In this document: piece by piece, positions 1-4,861 of the stretch
How positions within the stretch are numbered: the first letter of the stretch is position 1
Layout: each line of letters begins with the position of its first letter
From: CBDTYW01 sp965364735
Lineage (GTDB): Bacteria; Actinomycetota; Nitriliruptoria; Nitriliruptorales; Nitriliruptoraceae
Length of the DNA: 5,356 nucleotides
Direction of reading: 5' to 3'
NCBI GenBank assembly: GCA_965364735.1
Contig: CBDTYW010000247.1
Location: forward strand, 1-5,356
Notes under the pieces: generated by a model
Told to the model about the DNA's origin: nothing
The model's input: the letters and a program-made list of their open reading frames with translations, nothing else
The model's database searches: none
Made by a program: the position numbers and the translations under genes

Positions 1-375
1 CCCGATCCGCGGCACGCGCAGCTGTTCCCCGTCGCGCAGGACGCGGGCCAGGTTCACCTCCTCGAGCGCAGCGTCGGCCGTCGCGCCGCCGGCAGCCGCG
101 ATCGCGTCCGAGACGCGGCCTGCGTCGGTGAGCTCGACGACCCCGGGACGACGGACCGCCCCGGTGACGTGCACGAGCACGGGCGCGGAGACGGGCGCCA
201 AGGGGTCGATCACAGCCGGCGCGGACACCGACGCGTCGACGTCAACGGACGGCTGGCCAGCCACGAGCAGCACGGTCGCCAGCACCGCACCCGACAACAG
301 GGTCAGCGCCCCGAGGACATCGCTGAACGACGCCCCGTCGCGGGCGCGATCCCACCACGCTCGGAGGTCGTCCAT
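1..375 (-). CDS. comEA: ComEA-type DNA-uptake protein, N-terminal part (cut by window edge)
   Basis: ComEA is a membrane-anchored double-stranded-DNA receptor that passes DNA to the ComEC channel. The first 125 codons are visible and stay open to base 1. Residues 1-20 form a short cytoplasmic start (MDDLRAWWDRAR). Residues about 21-40 form one hydrophobic helix (LGALTLLSGAVLATVLLVAG). A Pro/Ala/Val-rich linker follows to about 65. Residues 66-125 match an SLBB domain: VHVTGAVRRPGVVEL, then AIAAAGGATADA, then EEVNLARVLRDGEQLRVP. The C-terminal helix-hairpin-helix DNA-binding motif expected for ComEA would lie outside the window, so DNA binding is inferred from family and context. The ATG at 375 is preceded directly by a run of six G, with no well-spaced Shine-Dalgarno. 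It lies 76 bases after degV on the same strand, an order common in actinobacteria, where comEC usually follows. Another SLBB-containing anchor protein is the main alternative. Confidence 0.85.
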   Translation of the reverse strand, partial: MDDLRAWWDRARDGASFSDVLGALTLLSGAVLATVLLVAGQPSVDVDASVSAPAVIDPLAPVSAPVLVHVTGAVRRPGVVELTDAGRVSDAIAAAGGATADAALEEVNLARVLRDGEQLRVPRIG

Positions 376-393
376 CCCCCCAGTCTCGCGGCA

Positions 394-409
394 GTCCGGC
401 CCGCCGGAC
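394..409. other. Short GC-rich inverted repeat between degV and comEA
   Basis: GTCCGG and CCGGAC form a perfect 6-bp stem around the 4-base centre CCCG, 18 bases upstream of the comEA start. In the minus-strand transcript no U-run follows it, so it is not a classical intrinsic terminator. It could weakly attenuate or stabilise the transcript entering comEA, or be chance in GC-rich DNA. Confidence 0.3.
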
Positions 410-425
410 CCGGTCACCGCAGATC

Positions 426-434
426 TGTGGACAA
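426..434 (-). other. Single perfect actinobacterial DnaA box
   Basis: The minus strand reads TTGTCCACA, the preferred DnaA-binding nonamer known from Streptomyces. It lies in the 76-base degV-comEA gap, 17 bases after the degV stop. I saw only one copy and no AT-rich unwinding element, so this is not an origin. It may be an isolated DnaA-binding or titration site, or a chance match. Confidence 0.35.
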
Positions 435-451
435 CCCCTGATCGACCGGGC

Positions 452-1309
452 TCAGTCGGTGCGGGCGAGCACGGCGACGCCGAGCGCGCCCGGGCCCGCG
501 TAGGTGCCGACGACGGGGCCGATGACGGCGTCGATGACGTCGCGGACGTCCATGCGCTCACGGCAGGCGGCGACGAGCTCGTCGCGACGTTGGTCGACCT
601 TGTCGGCGCCCATCGTGTGGATGACGCTGAGGTCGACCGGCGCCCCGTCGGCGTGGGTGGCGACGGCGTCGACCATGTGCGAGATCGCGCGACGCCAGGT
701 GCGGACGCGCTCGACGACCTCGACCTTGCCGCCGGCGAGCGTGATGATCGGCTTCACCCGCAGGGCCGTGCCGACGAGCGCCTGCGTGCCGGTGATCCGG
801 CCGCCCTTGCGGAGGTACTCGAGGGTGTTGAGGGCGCAGACGACGTGGGCTGCGTCGCTCGCACGTCGGGCCTCGGCAGCCACCTCCGCGAGCGTTCCAC
901 CGGCCTCGGCGACCCGGTGCGCAGCGAGGACCGCGAGCCCCAAGGCGCCGCTGACCTGACGGGAGTCGACGACCTCGACCGGAAGGTCCGCGGTCGGGGC
1001 GACCAGCCGCGCACGGTCGAGGGTCCCGGAGAGCTCGCAGGACAGGTGGATCGAGACGATGCCCGTGTGTCCGTCGTCGGCGGCGTCGGCGTACGCCTCC
1101 TCGAACCAGGCGGCGACGGGCTGCGACGTGGTCGGCAGCTCGTCCGAGTCGGCAAGCCGCTCGAAGAACGCGGCGTCCGTGATGCTGATGCGCGAGATGA
1201 ACGAGTCGTCGCCGAAGTGGACGGTCAGCGGGATGACTCGCAGGCCGAGCTGCTCGACGAGCTCGACCGGCAGGTCGGCGGTCGAGTCGGTCACGACGGC
1301 GATCGTCAC
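452..1309 (-). CDS. DegV family fatty-acid-binding protein (FakB-like)
   Basis: A complete 285-residue protein, normal length for DegV. The family binds a fatty acid; the characterised members (FakB) present it to the kinase FakA to make acyl-phosphate for phospholipid synthesis. Visible marks are the N-terminal VVTDSTADLP (5-14), PTTSQP (59-64), IVSIHLSCELSGT (84-96, with the lipid-headgroup serine at Ser94), VVDSRQVSGALG (113-124), EYLRKGGRITG (164-174), LRVKPII (183-189) and the C-terminal IGPVVGTYAGPGALG (263-277). The last motif is normally GTHxGPG; here position 270 is Tyr instead of His. The GTG start at 1309 is supported by GAGGA five bases upstream and by the motif beginning at residue 5. 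No FakA gene is in the window. It sits 53 bases after the hydrolase and is probably cotranscribed with it. A possible extra -10 element lies at 1334-1339. The family call is very secure; the particular lipid is unknown. Confidence 0.95.
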   Translation of the reverse strand: MTIAVVTDSTADLPVELVEQLGLRVIPLTVHFGDDSFISRISITDAAFFERLADSDELPTTSQPVAAWFEEAYADAADDGHTGIVSIHLSCELSGTLDRARLVAPTADLPVEVVDSRQVSGALGLAVLAAHRVAEAGGTLAEVAAEARRASDAAHVVCALNTLEYLRKGGRITGTQALVGTALRVKPIITLAGGKVEVVERVRTWRRAISHMVDAVATHADGAPVDLSVIHTMGADKVDQRRDELVAACRERMDVRDVIDAVIGPVVGTYAGPGALGVAVLARTD

Positions 1310-1333
1310 AGGCGTCCTCGGGGCGAAGCCGCG

Positions 1334-1339
1334 AGTCTA
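1334..1339 (-). promoter_or_regulatory. Possible -10 element upstream of degV
   Basis: The minus strand reads TAGACT, which fits the actinobacterial TANNNT -10 pattern, 24 bases upstream of the degV GTG. No convincing -35 hexamer lies 16-18 bases upstream. It could be an internal promoter for degV-comEA, but a six-base match alone is weak. Confidence 0.2.
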
Positions 1340-1362
1340 GGACCGGGTGCGTCGCGAGGCCG

Positions 1363-2187
1363 TCAGGTCAGGAAGTCCGTCACCAGCTGCGACACCAGCA
1401 CGGGCTGCTCGAGGTGCAGGAAGTGGCCGGCGTCAGCGATGACCGCGACGCGTGACGCATCCCCCAGCACGGCCCGCGTCCGCTCCGCCCACGACGCGGA
1501 GAAGCAGCCGTCGTCGGCGCCGTGCAGGTACAGCGTCGGCACGTCGGGAACCGCCGACGGAGGTCGGCGCGCGATGGCCTCGGGCACGACGCCCCGGTAG
1601 TACGACAGCGCGGCGCGCAAGGACGCAGGGTCCGAGAACATCGCGGCGATCCGGTCGACCTCCGCATCGACGTCGGCGACGTCCATGCCCGGCGACCAGC
1701 GGCGCCAGAGGGTCCGCAGCATCGCCCAGTCGCGTGCCCGGACGAGCCGCTCCGCACCCGGTGTCTGGAACACGACCTGATACCAGAGCCGCGCGAGCTG
1801 GCTGGGCGAGGTCAGCACGTCAGCCGTGACGACGTCGGGCGGGACGCCGATCGTGATCAGCCGACACCACCGCGACGGATCGGACGCGGCCGCACGCCAC
1901 GCGGCGAACGCGCCCCAGTCGTGGCCGATCAACACGGCGCGTTCGTCAGCGCCGAGCGCCGCGTGCAGCGCGTTCAGGTCCGCGCCGAGATCGGACGGGT
2001 CGGTGGCCCAGACATCCGGGGCCGTCGACGTCCCGTACCCGCGCGACCATGGCCGTACCACGCGGAACCCGGCAGCGACGAGCGGGTCGACGAGGTGCCG
2101 CCACGTGTGCGCGTCGTCGGGGAAGCCGTGCATGAGCAGCGCGAGCGCCCCGTCGGCAGGGCCGTCCTCGAGGTACGCGAAGCGCAC
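1363..2187 (-). CDS. Alpha/beta-fold hydrolase, epoxide hydrolase-like
   Basis: 274 residues from the GTG at 2187. The oxyanion-hole motif is HGFP (20-23). The nucleophile elbow GHDWGA (88-93) has Asp90 as nucleophile, so this belongs to the Asp-nucleophile branch (epoxide hydrolases and haloalkane dehalogenases) rather than serine esterases. The acid is probably Asp226 in LHGADDGC, and the base His255 in AGHFLHLEQP. Cap-domain tyrosines are present at LWYQ (Tyr136) and SYYRG (196-197); such a pair activates the epoxide oxygen, which favours epoxide hydrolase over dehalogenase. No signal peptide or membrane helix is visible, so it should be cytoplasmic. The start is doubtful: an in-frame upstream stretch begins at CTG 2223, overlaps the leuS stop, and adds SVDVEHVDANG, which resembles the usual N-terminus of this family. 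The gene follows leuS closely on the same strand. The substrate cannot be predicted. Confidence 0.9.
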   Translation of the reverse strand: MRFAYLEDGPADGALALLMHGFPDDAHTWRHLVDPLVAAGFRVVRPWSRGYGTSTAPDVWATDPSDLGADLNALHAALGADERAVLIGHDWGAFAAWRAAASDPSRWCRLITIGVPPDVVTADVLTSPSQLARLWYQVVFQTPGAERLVRARDWAMLRTLWRRWSPGMDVADVDAEVDRIAAMFSDPASLRAALSYYRGVVPEAIARRPPSAVPDVPTLYLHGADDGCFSASWAERTRAVLGDASRVAVIADAGHFLHLEQPVLVSQLVTDFLT

Positions 2188-2194
2188 CCCGTTG

Positions 2195-2219
2195 GCGTCG
2201 ACGTGCTCGACGTCGACGC
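2195..2219. repeat. Perfect 10-bp inverted repeat at the leuS-hydrolase junction
   Basis: GCGTCGACGT at 2195-2204 is exactly complementary to ACGTCGACGC at 2210-2219, with a 5-base loop. In the minus-strand transcript the stem starts immediately after the leuS TGA and ends seven bases before the GTG at 2187. No U-tract follows, so a classical terminator is unlikely. It could act in translational coupling or mRNA processing. It could also be a by-product of repeated GTC-GAC (Val-Asp) codons, which are self-complementary, if translation of the hydrolase starts upstream. Confidence 0.6.
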
Positions 2220-4691
2220 TCAGCCCTTCACCACGAAGTTCACGAGGCGGCCCGGGACGACGATCGTCTTCACGACCGTCATGCCCTCGAGCTGGTCCGC
2301 GACCGCACCGGCGGCAACCTCGCCCAGCCCGTCGCGGTCGAGCCCTGCGTCGACGGAGACCTTCGCGCGGACCTTGCCGTTGACCTGCACGACGACCTCG
2401 ATCGTGTCCTCGACGAGCAGCGACTCGTCGGCGACCGGCCAGGGCTGCAGGTGCACGGAGCCGTCGTTGCCGAGCCGACCCCAGAGCTCCTCGGTGATGA
2501 ACGGGCAGATCGGGGCGAGGAGCAGCTGCAGCGTCGTCAGCGCCTCACGGACGGGCGCGCCCGCGACGCCGGCGCGGCCGGCGGCCATGACGTCGTTGGT
2601 GAGCGTCATCATCTTGGCGATGGCGACGTTGTACTTCTTGCCGTCGTAGTCGGCGCTCGCCTCGACGACGGCCTTGGCGACGTTCTTCTTCAGCTCCGCG
2701 ACGGCAGCGTCGTCGCCGCCGTCGGGCTGCCCGATCGACTCGAGCGACAGGCGCCACACGCGCGAGAGCCACTTGTGCATGCCGGCGGGCGAGACGTCGG
2801 CCCAGTCGATGTCGTCTTCGGGCGGCGACGCGAACAGCATCGTCCCGCGCAGCGTGTCGGCGCCGTAGGTGTCGTAGACGGCGGACGGCTCGACGAGGTT
2901 GCCGCGCGACTTCGACATGCCGGAGCCGTTGAGGATGACCTGTCCCTGGTTGAGGAGTCGCTGGAACGGCTCGGACGCGGACAGGTGCCCGGCGTCGCGC
3001 ATGACCTTCGTGACGAAGCGGGCGTAGAGCAGGTGCAGGATCGCGTGCTCGACGCCGCCGGTGTACTGGTCGACCGGCATCCACCGGTCGAGCTCCTCGC
3101 GCGACCACGCGGCCTCGGCGTCGTCGGGGCTCAGGTAGCGCAGGAAGTACCACGACGAGTCGACGAAGGTGTCCATCGTGTCGGTGTCACGACGGGCGTC
3201 GTCGGATCCGCAGTCCGGGCAGACGACCTGCGTCGAGAACGTCGGGTGCAGCGCGAGCGGTGAGCCCTCGACCTGGAAGTCGAGGTCGTCGGGCAGCCGG
3301 ACCGGGAGGTCCTCGACGGGGACGGCGACCGGGCCGCAGGAGCTGCAGTGGATGACGGGGATCGGGGCGCCCCACGAACGCTGCCGCGAGATCAGCCAGT
3401 CACGCAGCCGAAAGTTGACCTGACCGCTGCCCAGGCCGTCGGCCTCGAGCTGCGCGATGATGGTGCGCTTGGCCTCGGGGACGTCGAGGCCGTCGAGCGC
3501 GCCGGAGTTCACGATCGCGCCGGGGCCCGTCCAGGCCTCGGCCATCGTCTCGCCGTCGAGCGGCTCCCCGTCCTCGGGCTGGATGATCACCCGGACCTCG
3601 AGGCCCTCCTGGCGGGCGAACTCGAAGTCGCGCTGGTCGCCGACGGGGACCGCCATGATCGCGCCGGTGCCGTAGTCCATCAGCACGTAGTCGGCGGCGT
3701 AGGCGGGGATCGTCTCGCCGTTGACCGGGTTGACCATGTCGAAGCTGAGCCGGATCCCGCGCTTGCCCTTGACGTCGTCCGACGTCGAAAGGCGGTCGAT
3801 CTCGGACTTGCGGGCGACCTCGGCGAGGAACTCGCGGTACTCGGCGTCCTCGCCCATGCGCTCAGCGACCAGCGGGTGCTCGGGCGCGAACACGAAGTAC
3901 GTCGCGCCGTAGAGCGTGTCGGGGCGGGTCGTGTAGACGTCCACCTCGGCGCCGTCGACGGTTCGGAACGTGACGTGGGCGCCCTCGGACCGGCCGATCC
4001 AGTTGCGCTGCATGTTCTTGACGCGGTCCGGCCACTCGACGGTGTCGAGGTCGTCGAGGAGCTCCTGGGCGTACTGCGTGATCTTCAGGAACCACTGGGT
4101 CAGCGGACGACGCTCGACCAGGTCGTCGGAGCGTTCGCAGCGTCCGTCGATGACCTGCTCGTTGGCGAGGACGGTCTGACAGCCGGGGCACCAGTTGACC
4201 AGCGCCTCACGGCGCTCGGCGAGCCCCATGCGGAGCATCTCGGTGAAGATCCACTGCGTCCACTTGTAGTACTCGGGGTCGCAGGTGTGCAGCCGGGCGG
4301 ACCAGTCGAACGAGTTGCCGAGGCGCACGATCGAGGCGCGCTGCTCCTCGATGTTGGCGTAGGTCCACTTCGCCGGGTCGGCACCCTTCTTCTTGGCGGC
4401 GTTCTCGGCGGGGAGGCCGAACGCGTCCCAGCCGATCGGGTTGAAGACCGCGTCGCCGTTCATGCGGCGGTGGCGGACCAGCGTGTCGTGGATCGTGAAG
4501 ATCTCGGCGTGGCCCATGTGCAGGTCGCCCGACGGGTACGGGAACATCGTGACGGCGTAGAACTTGTCCGCGTCCGCGGTGGCGGCACGGTCGAGCGTGT
4601 AGGTGCGCTCGTCGTACCACCGCTCCGCCATGGCAGCTTCGAACGCGAGCGGGTCGTAGCGCTCCGGCTCGTCGTGGGTGCTGGCGTCCAT
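2220..4691 (-). CDS. leuS: Leucyl-tRNA synthetase
   Basis: This cytoplasmic class Ia enzyme charges tRNA-Leu with leucine using ATP. The 823-residue protein is complete. HIGH motif: HMGH (58-61) within YPSGDLHMGHA. First zinc site: WCPGC (167-171) and CERS (185-188), with Ser where a fourth Cys is usual. The CP1 editing domain spans about 220-420, with TTRPDT (254-259) and GTGAIMAVPVGDQRD (341-355); the two editing aspartates are kept, but Gly351 replaces the usual His. A second zinc ribbon has CSSC (449-452) and CPDC (491-494). The KMSKS loop is GMSKS (591-595). The segment before it is short, so there is no large leucine-specific insertion. The anticodon-binding helices (about 640-760) include APICPFITEELW. 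The C-terminal domain has VQVNGKVRAKV (768-778) and GRLVNFVVKG. The ATG at 4691 fits the YDPLAFEAAMAERWY N-terminus; its Shine-Dalgarno is weak (GGAC). It is probably first in a minus-strand operon. Confidence 0.98.
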   Translation of the reverse strand: MDASTHDEPERYDPLAFEAAMAERWYDERTYTLDRAATADADKFYAVTMFPYPSGDLHMGHAEIFTIHDTLVRHRRMNGDAVFNPIGWDAFGLPAENAAKKKGADPAKWTYANIEEQRASIVRLGNSFDWSARLHTCDPEYYKWTQWIFTEMLRMGLAERREALVNWCPGCQTVLANEQVIDGRCERSDDLVERRPLTQWFLKITQYAQELLDDLDTVEWPDRVKNMQRNWIGRSEGAHVTFRTVDGAEVDVYTTRPDTLYGATYFVFAPEHPLVAERMGEDAEYREFLAEVARKSEIDRLSTSDDVKGKRGIRLSFDMVNPVNGETIPAYAADYVLMDYGTGAIMAVPVGDQRDFEFARQEGLEVRVIIQPEDGEPLDGETMAEAWTGPGAIVNSGALDGLDVPEAKRTIIAQLEADGLGSGQVNFRLRDWLISRQRSWGAPIPVIHCSSCGPVAVPVEDLPVRLPDDLDFQVEGSPLALHPTFSTQVVCPDCGSDDARRDTDTMDTFVDSSWYFLRYLSPDDAEAAWSREELDRWMPVDQYTGGVEHAILHLLYARFVTKVMRDAGHLSASEPFQRLLNQGQVILNGSGMSKSRGNLVEPSAVYDTYGADTLRGTMLFASPPEDDIDWADVSPAGMHKWLSRVWRLSLESIGQPDGGDDAAVAELKKNVAKAVVEASADYDGKKYNVAIAKMMTLTNDVMAAGRAGVAGAPVREALTTLQLLLAPICPFITEELWGRLGNDGSVHLQPWPVADESLLVEDTIEVVVQVNGKVRAKVSVDAGLDRDGLGEVAAGAVADQLEGMTVVKTIVVPGRLVNFVVKG
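2221..2232 (-). promoter_or_regulatory. Candidate ribosome binding site and CTG start for the hydrolase
   Basis: On the minus strand GGTGA (2232-2228), a match to the 16S anti-Shine-Dalgarno, lies four bases before a CTG (2223-2221) in the hydrolase frame. The CTG overlaps the leuS stop as CTGA. The annotated GTG at 2187 has no Shine-Dalgarno at normal spacing. Coupled initiation here would add 12 residues that look like family N-terminus. Confidence 0.35.
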
Positions 4692-4730
4692 GGCGGGGTC
4701 CGTCGTCGATCTGGGTGGCGGGTTCGCGGC

Positions 4731-4736
4731 AGGCTA
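4731..4736 (-). promoter_or_regulatory. Possible -10 element of the leuS promoter
   Basis: The minus strand reads TAGCCT, a TANNNT match 39 bases upstream of the leuS ATG. The hexamer 17 bases further upstream is GGGGAA, not a good -35. If correct, the leader would be only about 30 bases, too short for a T-box or peptide attenuator. Confidence 0.25.
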
Positions 4737-4794
4737 GCGACGCAGCCCCACCGTTCCCCTCGCCCGACGCCCACACCGCCGGGTGCGCGCCCTG

Positions 4795-4825
4795 CGTGAC
4801 CGAATCGAACACCGAACGTGACCGA
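4795..4825 (+). repeat. 9-bp direct repeat in the divergent promoter region
   Basis: CGTGACCGA occurs at 4795-4803 and again at 4817-4825, starts 22 bp apart, close to two helical turns. The copies flank the predicted -35 of the plus-strand gene, as expected for a regulator binding one face of the helix. The second copy lies inside the palindrome at 4806-4838. Confidence 0.5.
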
Positions 4826-4833
4826 CGTACGGT
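4805..4833 (+). promoter_or_regulatory. Candidate promoter of the RTX-repeat protein gene
   Basis: TCGAAC (4805-4810) and TACGGT (4828-4833) are separated by 17 bases. TACGGT fits the TANNNT -10 pattern; TCGAAC is a partial -35 match. The start site would fall near 4840, about 22 bases before the ATG at 4862, leaving room for the GGGGG ribosome binding site at 4851-4855. Confidence 0.4.
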
Positions 4834-4838
4834 GATCG
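4806..4838. promoter_or_regulatory. 33-bp imperfect palindrome, candidate operator
   Basis: Two 14-base arms (4806-4819 and 4825-4838) pair at 12 of 14 positions around the 5-base centre GACCG; both mismatches are A opposite A. The matched blocks are CGA, CACCG and ACGT on the left, with ACGT, CGGTG and TCG on the right. The palindrome covers the predicted -10 of the plus-strand gene and part of its -35, which is where a dimeric repressor would bind. It is more than 110 bases from the leuS start. A 5'-end RNA hairpin is less likely, because most of it lies upstream of the predicted start site. Confidence 0.5.
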
Positions 4839-4861
4839 GGGGCCACTGACGGGGGTTGGGC

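Noticed and set aside
1330..1356. CGCGA...TCGCG inverted repeat between the hydrolase and degV
   Set aside because: Only five pairs over a 17-base loop, with no U-tract. It is indistinguishable from chance in this base composition.
128..1600. 490-codon plus-strand open frame opposite degV and comEA
   Set aside because: Its product is low-complexity Arg/Asp/Gly/Val sequence without a recognisable domain, and it lies antisense to well-supported DegV, hydrolase and ComEA coding sequence. It is a GC-rich codon shadow.
1522..2649. 375-codon plus-strand open frame crossing the leuS-hydrolase junction
   Set aside because: It runs antisense to two confidently identified proteins and shows no domain or plausible start context.
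2907..2921. First residue of the LeuRS KMSKS motif is Gly (GMSKS)
   Set aside because: This first position varies among bacterial LeuRS; Thermus thermophilus, as I recall, has VMSKS. The catalytic MSKS core is intact.
3348..4799. 483-codon plus-strand open frame opposite leuS
   Set aside because: It mirrors LeuRS codons and reads as Val/Gly/Asp/Arg-rich sequence with no motifs. Long antisense frames are expected at this GC content.
4692..4861. Possible T-box or leader-peptide attenuator upstream of leuS
   Set aside because: The gap is only about 170 bases and shared with a divergent promoter. I see no T-box sequence, no Leu-codon-rich leader ORF and no terminator followed by a U-run.
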